This document shows, one piece after another, positions 40,639 through 49,722 of a DNA stretch of 64,000 nt. The DNA is taken from the NCBI GenBank assembly GCA_015065925.1, contig SVPL01000002.1, forward strand, positions 31,313 to 95,312. The letters run 5' to 3'. The first letter of the stretch is position 1; each line of letters begins with the position of its first letter. This DNA comes from Oscillospiraceae bacterium (GTDB lineage Bacteria; Bacillota; Clostridia; Oscillospirales; Acutalibacteraceae). The position numbers were made by a program, and so were the translations under genes. Below the pieces are notes generated by a model that saw only the letters and a program-made list of their open reading frames with translations, had not been told where the DNA came from and did no database searches.

Positions 40639-42327
40639 TTATCCTTTAATAGTTGTATAAACTGCAACACTGCTGGGACGCAAAATATCATTCAAGCTAA
40701 CTGTCACATTTTTAAATGTTTTGTTTGCAGGAATAATCTGTCCTGCAATATTTTTTACAACTTCGCTTGCTATATATTGATGTCTATAAAATTTAACTCC
40801 ACCAAGAGATTTTTTAATATCTATGCTTATTTTTATGTCTTCTGCGTTGTTGTTTGTAACAATAATTGTCCAATTTCCATCAGATGTCTGCACGCATCCC
40901 AATGTTACTCCCCAATATTCATATTCCTCGTACGGTGTAGCTAAATATGTTTTACCGTTATTGCGACCGCAATATCTTGATAGCAACGAATATGCGTAGT
41001 ATTGTGCTTTAGGCACCATTGTGAAACGAATATCATTTAACATTCCGTGTACTGATACACCATCACTAAATCCACCTGTGTTATTGGTGTTATCTTGATT
41101 TGGCCATTTTTGGTCTGCAAAGGTCCAAACCAGCACATTATCTACGCCTACATTCATAGCGGCGGTTATGCCAACAGCCAATTGAACACCACGTATTTCA
41201 TTATCTTCACCAACATTTGAGTAAGCAATAGAGGCGTCCTGAATACCGTATTCATCAATCCAAAAGGGCTTATTTTTCGCTTTACTCCCCTTCATTAACT
41301 TAACATAAGGGGAATATTTTAATACACCGTCATCATAATAGGTATCGTTGGTTATAGACGAAGCTCTTAAATACTGATGTTGACTATAAATATCAAAGGC
41401 TTCATCCGCTTCATCTATGCATTTTTGCAATAAATCCGTATCATCGTCACTACGATTTGGTCCGATGATTTGAATGCTATTTCTAAGCTTAGCATCCACT
41501 AACATAGTATGTAAGCGTTTGGCATTTTCAACATAGCAATTATAAATATCATCACTTTTATCTCTTTTATAAATTGGCTCTGTGAATAGCATTAAATATT
41601 TTGCGTTGTTATATCCGCGAGCACGCAGTTGTTTAAAAAGTTCTGTTACAGCTGTACACCAACGTTCTGAATTTACAGTAAAATCATCGGTTCTAAAATA
41701 GTCGGTATCGGTGATTGAGGCATCGCCGTTGTATAACCACATAAAATTCCACGGATTTATTATAACGTCAATATCGCGTTTTTGCATCTCACTCAACCAA
41801 CGATACACCGCTTTCATATTATCGCTTTCCCAGTTCCAACCGCTTGCAAATTTTTCATCTCTTGCCCATAGAAATTTAAACATAGTGCGTACGGTGTGCA
41901 CTCCCATGTTCTGCAAACGATCCATTTCGAAGGCTATTTGTTCATCGGTAGCATTTACGCCCATTGAATCAGGCATATAAGAATAGCAATAATATACGCC
42001 TGAACCCGAACCCATATACTTGGTGCTTAAAGGAATGTCATTGTAAATTTTCGCTTTAATCTCATATATCTCATCATTTTCAAAATCATTAATATCAATA
42101 GAATCAAAATCATCATAATTATCTAATACTGTATCCTGTTCTGAAAAATCATCTGTGTCTGAAGATAAACTCGAATCTATCTGCTCTGTTCGAGAACTGT
42201 CATCTTCTTGCTTAACTTGAGAGCTTACCATATTATTATCATTATCCGTGGAATTACAACCACAGCAAGCAAAAGCAATAAATATACATATTAATAGTGC
42301 GATTACTTTAACAAAAACATTTTTCAT
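40639..42327 (-). CDS. lipoprotein member of the same GH-A-like family, lacking the CBM insert
   Basis: Signal peptide LICIFIAFACCGC, LMLFTEP, FWIDEYG; short beta6-beta7 linker. Confidence 0.78.
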   Translation of the reverse strand: MKNVFVKVIALLICIFIAFACCGCNSTDNDNNMVSSQVKQEDDSSRTEQIDSSLSSDTDDFSEQDTVLDNYDDFDSIDINDFENDEIYEIKAKIYNDIPLSTKYMGSGSGVYYCYSYMPDSMGVNATDEQIAFEMDRLQNMGVHTVRTMFKFLWARDEKFASGWNWESDNMKAVYRWLSEMQKRDIDVIINPWNFMWLYNGDASITDTDYFRTDDFTVNSERWCTAVTELFKQLRARGYNNAKYLMLFTEPIYKRDKSDDIYNCYVENAKRLHTMLVDAKLRNSIQIIGPNRSDDDTDLLQKCIDEADEAFDIYSQHQYLRASSITNDTYYDDGVLKYSPYVKLMKGSKAKNKPFWIDEYGIQDASIAYSNVGEDNEIRGVQLAVGITAAMNVGVDNVLVWTFADQKWPNQDNTNNTGGFSDGVSVHGMLNDIRFTMVPKAQYYAYSLLSRYCGRNNGKTYLATPYEEYEYWGVTLGCVQTSDGNWTIIVTNNNAEDIKISIDIKKSLGGVKFYRHQYIASEVVKNIAGQIIPANKTFKNVTVSLNDILRPSSVAVYTTIKG

Positions 42328-45300
42328 TACTTCAACCTCCTTTTAGATTTAGTAACAAAAATAGCAATGAATGAAGAAAGCATTAACACAACTGCCATAA
42401 TAATTGCAGAATAACTCGAATCACCGGTAGTAGGACTCGTTGAAGGATCATACCCGACGCCATTTTGAATATTATTATACAAAATATCATATTTATCACG
42501 CAAAATACCATCACCCTCATAATCGTACTCTGGCAAAAGAGAAGGATTGTTTGGATTTTGCTCCCTGGCAGTTTTTTCTGCAAACAAGCTCAAATCATCT
42601 ATTTCAAAGGCGTTAGAGCCACTATAAATAATTAAATATACCTCCGCCATGGTATTTGAAGTGTAAAACTTAATCCCATCCCTATGCCATTTGCTTGTGG
42701 CATTGTGATAAAATGCAGTTATTTCAAGCTCTGAGGGATTGGAAAAATCCGCATTATCTTTTGGCTTCACAAAGCTAATGCCAATATAAGAATTTCCGCT
42801 TGTGTTAGATTTTATATAATAATTAAGATGGTACCACTGATTTTTTGTAAGGTTAAGTTTCTTAACATAAACGCCTGAGTTAGCATTAACTTTTATATGG
42901 TTTTCGCCTTCACAAGAATTAGTATTGGAAAGCTCAAAACCCTTTGGCAAATCAGTAAAATCACCTGTATTCTTTCGCTCAAAACCGCCGTTTTCAAATA
43001 GATTATATAACCATTCGCCGTAAAGCTTATGACTCTTTTGAGTTGTGAAATCCAATTCTTCTTCAACGACTGTAAGATTATCCAGCATTGCCTCACCAAC
43101 ACCCGAACGACATTGCAATCCAAAATAAACAACCGTACCGTCATAAGAATGTGGAACTTCAAATGTCATAGTATAATTCACCCAACCATTTACGCTTGCA
43201 TAGATATTTGTGTAGTTTGAGAACAAAATTGAAGAGTATTTTCTTTTCTCCGGCAAGAGATCTGCAATCGTATGATAAATATACATATCATCGCGAATGT
43301 TAATTGTTTCGCTACTATACACAAAATCTGTTTTACCCTCTTGGTATTCAGAACTGGTTGACAAAAACGGTCTTACATATGTGTTGTAGCTACGTAAATT
43401 ACACGAAATGGTATATTTGTGTCCGCCCTTTAAAAGTATACCGTCTTTTGTAACCATTGTTGGGCGGCGATTTTCATCCTCCTTAGTTAGTAAGAAAGAA
43501 TAATCGCCCTCACACACATTATCAGTAGTTACACTTAATGAGTCTTTGCCATAGATATTAACCCATCCGTCAGTGTTGCCTGTTTCGGCATTTCCGTTTT
43601 GCCAATTATATGTATTATCGGGATATTTATCACCGCCAAATATAGCAATAAGATTTATATTTTCGGTAATTACGGTTGTAAAAATTCTTTCAGTAGAAAT
43701 CGGACCCTTATTCGTTGCGCCCGCCAAATACCATCCTACAAACTCATTGCCTTCATCCGGAAAGGCAGTAAAGGTAACCTGACCGCCTAGCACCACAGTA
43801 GGCGGCTCCATAGTAGCAGTACCTCCACGCATAGTGGTTACTTCAGCTGACAAAAAGTCGGCATCTATTTCTTTTAATGAAATATCGTCCAAGAGCACCG
43901 AGTTACCGTCTCCGCAGTGTAATCCTAAAGCATAATCGGTTGCGTTTTCGAGAAGATTATTAACGCTAAAAATAACCGAATATTCTTTCCAATCTTCACC
44001 AACCGAAATGGTGGGTGATTTTTCAAACACCAAGGTTTCATTACGATCCCTTAAATTTCGTAAATACACATTGATTTTTAGATCTGTTGAAGCCTTCTTT
44101 GCTTTGAATTTTAAAATATAAGTAGTATTTTCGGTAACCTTAACACTTTGATATATCAAGCATTTAAGGTTTAAAGCCTTGTTATCTCCATCGCTTTCAA
44201 TGGCAGAGCTAGTTGAGGGCTTATACCAAATATGTGCAGATTCATAGGTTACTGAATCATAGCTTTCTGCATTGGCTACTGAATTGCTAAACTCAAATCC
44301 TCCATCAAAAATCAGTTCGTCGGGATCGGTTTCGATATCCAAATCAAATTTAGCGATCAAGGTAATATCCCCTGTTACGGTTAGGTCATATACAGCGTCG
44401 GTTGAAAGTGCAACTCCTTCATTTTCACGAAACCAACCAATAAATTTATAATTTTTCGAAGGTTCTGCCTTAAAGGTAACAACCTCTCCATCGTTGGCAA
44501 GTTCTTTACTTACTGTTGCCGTTCCGCCATTTTGTGCAACAGCGGTAACCCTGTAATTTTCAATCTTTTTTAACGAAATATCATCTAAGAGCACCGAATT
44601 GCCGTCACCTGCTTGAAGCCCTAAGGCATAATCGGTAACATTCGCAAGGAAATTTTTAACATCTATAACAAGGGAATATTCTTTCCAATCACTACCTGCT
44701 ATAATGGTTTCGGTTTTTTGGTAAAATAAAGTTTCGCTTCTGTTTCTTAAATTTCTTAAATACACATTGATTTTTAAATCTGTTGAAGCATTTTTTGCCT
44801 TGAATTTCAAAACATAAGATGTGTTTTCTGAAATTTTAACGCTTTGATAAATCCAAGATTTTAGATTTAAAACTTTATTTTCACCATCGTTTTCTACTGC
44901 GGAGCTAGTAGAAGGCTTATACCAAATATGTGCAGATTCATAGGTGACGGTAGCCGCACCCTCTGCCGAAGCAACCTTACTTGTTAAATCAAAACCGCCA
45001 TCATAAATAAGCTCGTTTAAATCCGTTACTTTTTTTATAAACCTTGCGGTGTAAATTAAAGCCTGGTTTTCTTTCTTGGCATCAACTATAGCGGTTGGGG
45101 TATCGTAAATCTTTTGGCCGTTTAAATACCAACCATCAAAATCATAACCGACATTAGGTATTGCAGTAATGGTAGCTTTTGTATTTTCGGCATAATAACC
45201 GCCTCCAGCAACACTTCCACCCTCCTCAGCACTTAGGTTTACAATTGCAACCATATCTGCTTTATAAAGGCTAACGTCATCGATTAAATAATAATCCCCT

Positions 45301-45854
45301 GCTTTACCGTTATCCATACCGCCAAAGCCAACATAAATTTTATTGTTATTGCCCGTGTTAAACTTAACGGTATATTCAATCCAATCCTCGGATGCTTCAA
45401 GCACCACATAGGAATCTTCACTTACACAATTGTCTTTAATGGCATGTGTATAAATTTTAAACGCACCTGCATTGATTTTTCCGCCGATATTACCCTTGAA
45501 TTTAAAGGTGATAATATAATCTGTGTTTTTTTCTACCATTACTGCCTGACCGAACGTACGTATGTAATAATTTGGTGCAGATACTGTTGATTTTACTGCA
45601 CCGCTTCCATTCATACCCTCATTAGCAGTATATTCAAAGTTTTTAACTCCGGTAGCAATATTTATCCATTTACCTAATCCATCGTCACCGCCCTTATAAT
45701 TGGTTGTGTTTGTATCAAAATTCGAATCATTAGAAAAATCTCCGTTTATAAGCAGATTTAAATCCTGCACATTGTTATCTGCGCCTATGGCCGTGGTTAT
45801 AAATGTAGATACAACAATGATTACGGCGAGAAAAACGCTAATTGTTTTTTTCAT
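42327..45854 (-). CDS. modular surface protein: signal peptide, CBM-like and InlB/Flg_new-like repeats, SPTTG sortase-type C-terminus
   Basis: DGGF...HIWYKPS modules, GGTATVS...GWF...LIAKF repeats, C-terminal SPTTGDSS-TM-KSKRRLK. Confidence 0.75.
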   Translation of the reverse strand: MKKTISVFLAVIIVVSTFITTAIGADNNVQDLNLLINGDFSNDSNFDTNTTNYKGGDDGLGKWINIATGVKNFEYTANEGMNGSGAVKSTVSAPNYYIRTFGQAVMVEKNTDYIITFKFKGNIGGKINAGAFKIYTHAIKDNCVSEDSYVVLEASEDWIEYTVKFNTGNNNKIYVGFGGMDNGKAGDYYLIDDVSLYKADMVAIVNLSAEEGGSVAGGGYYAENTKATITAIPNVGYDFDGWYLNGQKIYDTPTAIVDAKKENQALIYTARFIKKVTDLNELIYDGGFDLTSKVASAEGAATVTYESAHIWYKPSTSSAVENDGENKVLNLKSWIYQSVKISENTSYVLKFKAKNASTDLKINVYLRNLRNRSETLFYQKTETIIAGSDWKEYSLVIDVKNFLANVTDYALGLQAGDGNSVLLDDISLKKIENYRVTAVAQNGGTATVSKELANDGEVVTFKAEPSKNYKFIGWFRENEGVALSTDAVYDLTVTGDITLIAKFDLDIETDPDELIFDGGFEFSNSVANAESYDSVTYESAHIWYKPSTSSAIESDGDNKALNLKCLIYQSVKVTENTTYILKFKAKKASTDLKINVYLRNLRDRNETLVFEKSPTISVGEDWKEYSVIFSVNNLLENATDYALGLHCGDGNSVLLDDISLKEIDADFLSAEVTTMRGGTATMEPPTVVLGGQVTFTAFPDEGNEFVGWYLAGATNKGPISTERIFTTVITENINLIAIFGGDKYPDNTYNWQNGNAETGNTDGWVNIYGKDSLSVTTDNVCEGDYSFLLTKEDENRRPTMVTKDGILLKGGHKYTISCNLRSYNTYVRPFLSTSSEYQEGKTDFVYSSETINIRDDMYIYHTIADLLPEKRKYSSILFSNYTNIYASVNGWVNYTMTFEVPHSYDGTVVYFGLQCRSGVGEAMLDNLTVVEEELDFTTQKSHKLYGEWLYNLFENGGFERKNTGDFTDLPKGFELSNTNSCEGENHIKVNANSGVYVKKLNLTKNQWYHLNYYIKSNTSGNSYIGISFVKPKDNADFSNPSELEITAFYHNATSKWHRDGIKFYTSNTMAEVYLIIYSGSNAFEIDDLSLFAEKTAREQNPNNPSLLPEYDYEGDGILRDKYDILYNNIQNGVGYDPSTSPTTGDSSYSAIIMAVVLMLSSFIAIFVTKSKRRLK

Positions 45855-45868
45855 AAATATACCCTCTT

Positions 45869-46732
45869 TTATTTTTTATATTTTATCCCCAATAAGCTTG
45901 AAGGAGTTATTAAATATGCTTTTTTGAATGCCGTAGAAAAACTTTTACTGTTTTCAAAACCAACCTTTTCCGCAACCTCGTTTACTGACATACCTGTATA
46001 CATTAAAAAATACGTAGCCTTTTCTAAGCGATAATTCAACAGATACTTATAAATTGATACTCCCGTATACTTTTTAAAGCAACGATTTAAATAATTTTTA
46101 TGAAAGTTTAATAGTTCTTCGAAATCTTCCAAAACAATTTTTTTGCTGTAGTTTTTATGAATATAATCTGTAATAAACTCTGCCACATAAACAAACGATT
46201 TTCGCTTAATGGTCATATTTTGGTTGTCTAACATTTCTGAAAGAAGAATGGTAACAAGGCCAGACAATTTACTTATAACATATTCGTTAGAAATATCCTC
46301 TATAGACTGAAGTTTAATTCTGTTTATCCACTTAACGGTGACCGGACTATTCAAATATAAATAATCAACCTCACCATTTTTGTCAATAAGCTTAAATTGA
46401 CATAAAAAATCAGAATTATGCACAATTCCACGCGGTTTTATCCGTTCCTTGAAATTGCTGTTTTTCATAGTCATATCAAAATACAAAACAAATATAGCCG
46501 ACTCCTTAAAGGCTTCCATTTTATATGGTGTGCCAACACTAACATAAAAAACATCATTTTTTTGTAATTTATAATGTTTATCTTTAACCCAAAAATCAGC
46601 TCCGCCCTGCTCGATATAAAAAACTCTGTGTTCTAAAGGCGAAACGTAATCTGTGTGAACCAAATGGTCGGCAAAAACACCACATCTTACAAACGGGTGA
46701 ATCTCAGTTATCTTAATTTTTTTAAAATCCAA
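45869..46732 (-). CDS. AraC family transcriptional regulator of the locus
   Basis: C-terminal double HTH: NYLNRCFKKYTGVSIYKYLL...VGFENSKSFSTAFKKAY. Confidence 0.85.
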   Translation of the reverse strand: MDFKKIKITEIHPFVRCGVFADHLVHTDYVSPLEHRVFYIEQGGADFWVKDKHYKLQKNDVFYVSVGTPYKMEAFKESAIFVLYFDMTMKNSNFKERIKPRGIVHNSDFLCQFKLIDKNGEVDYLYLNSPVTVKWINRIKLQSIEDISNEYVISKLSGLVTILLSEMLDNQNMTIKRKSFVYVAEFITDYIHKNYSKKIVLEDFEELLNFHKNYLNRCFKKYTGVSIYKYLLNYRLEKATYFLMYTGMSVNEVAEKVGFENSKSFSTAFKKAYLITPSSLLGIKYKK

Positions 46733-46762
46733 TTTTTACACACCCTTTGCTATTTTGAATTT

Positions 46763-46791
46763 ATTATACACCTGAAAAACACCTATTACAA
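46763..46791 (-). promoter_or_regulatory. sigma-A-type promoter, TTGTAA-17-TATAAT
   Basis: -10 46763-46768, -35 46786-46791 upstream of the AraC gene. Confidence 0.6.
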
Positions 46792-46832
46792 TCCAAAAAT
46801 ACTACCAAAAGGTTTGAAAAAGAAACCTATTT
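46789..46832. promoter_or_regulatory. 44-bp shared box, copy 1
   Basis: CAATCCAAAAATACTACCAAAAGGTTTGAAAAAGAAACCTATTT; 40/44 match to copy at 49621. Confidence 0.7.
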
Positions 46833-46904
46833 GAACCTAAAAACTTTTAGACATAGATATATTGGAATTATATGGATATTTCACTTAAACAACCGATGTT
46901 TTAT

Positions 46905-46947
46905 ATAAATATTCCCCGATAAGTTAAAACTATCGGGGAATATTTAT
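46905..46947. terminator. strong 17-bp hairpin between surface protein and AraC gene
   Basis: ATAAATATTCCCCGATA/TATCGGGGAATATTTAT; no good T-run. Confidence 0.5.
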
Positions 46948-47002
46948 AGGGGAGATGAGAACCTTTCAGAGCAAGCAATAAAACCCGCTCTTTAGATATG
47001 GA

Positions 47003-49495
47003 TTAATCAATGTATTTTTGATTATAAAGCTCGCCTATTTTATAATCATTAACTTGACACCACTGTAAATAATTATCCTTGGTGGTGTCGGAAATAAATG
47101 TATAAAAAGCAACTTTATCTATTTTAGAAGGCTCATTGCCATTCAACGAAAAGCCGTTATCAATAGAATTGGCAACTTTAAAAACGCTTACTACTACGAT
47201 ATCTCCATAATAATAGTTACCTTTGTTATCAACCGCATAAGTGCGAACCTGAATATCAGCATCATAGTTTTTCTCATTTATGCTCGTTAAATACGCGGTA
47301 TAAATATATGTGCTTTCTGTTTCATCCCACAATAACATATCCTGCGCATTTTGTTTATATGCAACACCTTCAATTATGCCGTCAGCTTGATGACTAAGCT
47401 CCACACCATTTGATTTTTCGGTTAGTATTGCTATAGAACCAAATTCAACAATATTGTTTTCTTCGATCCAATCCTTTTTAATTTCATTGTAAATTCTAAG
47501 ACCGTTTTTGCCTGTAGAGCTAGCTTCTGAAGTACGAAGGGCGGCAGCATTGTTGTAGGCGGTTGAAAGATTGTTTTTAAATGTAATATCATCAATAAGC
47601 ACAGAATTTTCTGCACCAGCATCCAAACCCAAGGTATAATCGGTAACACCTTCAAGAAGATTATTTACATTTATGACAACACTATACTCTGTCCAATCTT
47701 GTCCGGCTGTAATAGTTTTACTGTTTACAAGAGCAAAAACCTGATTTCTGTCTTTAAGATTTCTTAATGAAACTAAAAGTTTTAAATCTGCAGAGGCATT
47801 TTTTGCCTTGAATTTTAAAATATATGACGTATTTTCAGAAATTTCTACACTTTGGTAGGCGAAACGAGCAAGCTTAAGCGCTTTGTTCATTCCATCTTGC
47901 ACAACTTCCGAACTATGAGAAGGCTTATACCAAATATGTGCAGATTCATATGTGACGGTATCGTAAGCTTGTGCATATGATATTGAACCTAATTTTGTAG
48001 CCTCAAACCCGCCATCATAAAGCAGAGATAAACCAACATATTTAAACTTTGCGATTAAGGAAATGTCGCTGTTTACAATTACTTCGTATATCCTGTTTAC
48101 AGAAAGCGCTTCTGTGCTGTTTGAGTAGAACCAACCTACAAATTCATAGCCATCCATAGCTTCTGCGGTAAAGGTTACAGTTGCACCCTCTTTAACAACA
48201 TCATCACTTACAGTAGCTGTACCGCCCTCAGTAGCAGTAGCGGTAAGCTTATATTCGGGAATTGCTTTAAAGGAAATATCATCTAAAAGCACAGAATTGT
48301 TATCTGACTGTGTATCCAAACCTAAAGCGTAATCAGTAACATCAGCAAAGAATGAACCTACTTCAAAAACTGCCGAATACTCTACCCAATCCTCACTTAC
48401 AGAAACTGCTATATTTTTAGAAACAAGAATGCTTGCTCTGTCTCTTAAATTCCTTAATGATGCCAAAATTTTAAATTCAGATGTAGCACCTTTTGCTTTG
48501 AATTTTAAAATGTAGGTTCTGTTTTCTAAAATTTCTACACTTTGGTATGCAAAACGGTTGAGCTTAAGTGCCTTGTTTGTTCCATCCACTACAATTTCGG
48601 AGTTATGTGACGGCCTGTACCAAACATGTGTGTTTTCAAACGTAACACCATCGTATTTTTGTTTTTGAACTAAGTAGCCTGTTTCGGTTTGTTCAAATCC
48701 ACCGTCATAAAGCAATTCGGTATTATAAACAAATTTGGCAATTAGATCAATATCACTTGTAACGGTTACATTATATACTAAGTCGGTAGAAACAGGTTCG
48801 GTTGCCCCAACATAGAACCAACCTTCAAATAGGTATTGTACGGAAGGTTGAGCAGTAAAGGTTACAGTTGCACCCTCTTTAACAACATCATCACTTACAG
48901 TAGCTGTACCACCCTCAGTAGCAGTAGCGGTAAGCTTATATTCGGGAATTGCTTTAAAGGAAATATCATCTAAAAGCACAGAATTGTTATCTGACTGTGT
49001 ATCCAAACCTAAAGCGTAATCAGTAACATCAGCAAAGAATGAACCTACTTCAAAAACTGCCGAATACTCTACCCAATCCTCACTTACAGAAACTGCTATA
49101 TTTTTAGAAACAAGAATGCTTGCTCTGTCTCTTAAATTCCTTAATGATGCCAAAATTTTAAATTCAGATGTAGCACCTTTTGCTTTGAATTTTAAAATGT
49201 AGGTTCTGTTTTCTAAAATTTCTACACTTTGGTATGCAAAACGATTGAGTTTAAGTGCCTTGTTTGTTCCGTCCACTACGATTTCAGAGTTATGTGACGG
49301 TCTATACCAAACGTGTGTATTTTCATAAGTAACACCATCGTATTTCTGTTTTTGGACCAACAAACCCGTTTTTGTTTCTTCGAATCCGCCATCGTAAAGC
49401 AGTTCTGAATCATCTGTATCAGCCATAACTGTTGGTACAAATAATGATACACAAACAATAATCACCGATAGCAGAACACTAATTACTTTTTTCAT
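47003..49495 (-). CDS. modular secreted protein: signal peptide, three CBM-like modules, InlB/Flg_new-like repeats, C-terminal unknown domain
   Basis: MKKVISVLLSVIIVCVSLFVPTVMA signal peptide with GAAAGAGGG upstream; tandem DGGFE modules. Confidence 0.75.
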   Translation of the reverse strand: MKKVISVLLSVIIVCVSLFVPTVMADTDDSELLYDGGFEETKTGLLVQKQKYDGVTYENTHVWYRPSHNSEIVVDGTNKALKLNRFAYQSVEILENRTYILKFKAKGATSEFKILASLRNLRDRASILVSKNIAVSVSEDWVEYSAVFEVGSFFADVTDYALGLDTQSDNNSVLLDDISFKAIPEYKLTATATEGGTATVSDDVVKEGATVTFTAQPSVQYLFEGWFYVGATEPVSTDLVYNVTVTSDIDLIAKFVYNTELLYDGGFEQTETGYLVQKQKYDGVTFENTHVWYRPSHNSEIVVDGTNKALKLNRFAYQSVEILENRTYILKFKAKGATSEFKILASLRNLRDRASILVSKNIAVSVSEDWVEYSAVFEVGSFFADVTDYALGLDTQSDNNSVLLDDISFKAIPEYKLTATATEGGTATVSDDVVKEGATVTFTAEAMDGYEFVGWFYSNSTEALSVNRIYEVIVNSDISLIAKFKYVGLSLLYDGGFEATKLGSISYAQAYDTVTYESAHIWYKPSHSSEVVQDGMNKALKLARFAYQSVEISENTSYILKFKAKNASADLKLLVSLRNLKDRNQVFALVNSKTITAGQDWTEYSVVINVNNLLEGVTDYTLGLDAGAENSVLIDDITFKNNLSTAYNNAAALRTSEASSTGKNGLRIYNEIKKDWIEENNIVEFGSIAILTEKSNGVELSHQADGIIEGVAYKQNAQDMLLWDETESTYIYTAYLTSINEKNYDADIQVRTYAVDNKGNYYYGDIVVVSVFKVANSIDNGFSLNGNEPSKIDKVAFYTFISDTTKDNYLQWCQVNDYKIGELYNQKYID
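48171..49243. repeat. near-identical coding repeats, 687-bp period
   Basis: 48171-48556 vs 48858-49243, one mismatch seen by eye. Confidence 0.8.
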
Positions 49496-49594
49496 AAATA
49501 TCCCTCTTTCTATATTTATTAAACCACATAAGCTTATTGGAGCTATTGAAAACATTTTTAAATAGAAATTTTGCTCCTTCACTATGTTAAGTTA

Positions 49595-49623
49595 ATTATA
49601 CATCCAAAAAAATAGTGTTTCAA
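49595..49623 (-). promoter_or_regulatory. sigma-A-type promoter, TTGAAA-17-TATAAT
   Basis: -10 49595-49600, -35 49618-49623. Confidence 0.6.
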
Positions 49624-49664
49624 TCCATAAATACTACCAAAAGGTTATTAAAAGAAACCTATTT
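49621..49664. promoter_or_regulatory. 44-bp shared box, copy 2
   Basis: CAATCCATAAATACTACCAAAAGGTTATTAAAAGAAACCTATTT. Confidence 0.7.
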
Positions 49665-49676
49665 ACGTGATATTCA

Positions 49677-49716
49677 AAAAACGCCCCTATTGCATAAAAT
49701 GCAACGGGGCGTTTTG
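49677..49716 (-). terminator. terminator after P3
   Basis: CGCCCCTATTGCAT/ATGCAACGGGGCG bulged stem with flanking A/T runs. Confidence 0.65.
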
Positions 49717-49722
49717 TCTAAG

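Noticed and set aside
46905-46947. 17-bp palindrome considered as another promoter-in-palindrome element
   Set aside because: No sigma-A promoter with acceptable spacing overlaps it; more likely a terminator or 3'-end stabilising hairpin of the 47003-49495 gene.
48171-49243. Tandem repeat considered as CRISPR or mobile element
   Set aside because: 687-bp in-frame coding period matching a protein module; no short repeat/spacer structure, transposase or terminal inverted repeats.
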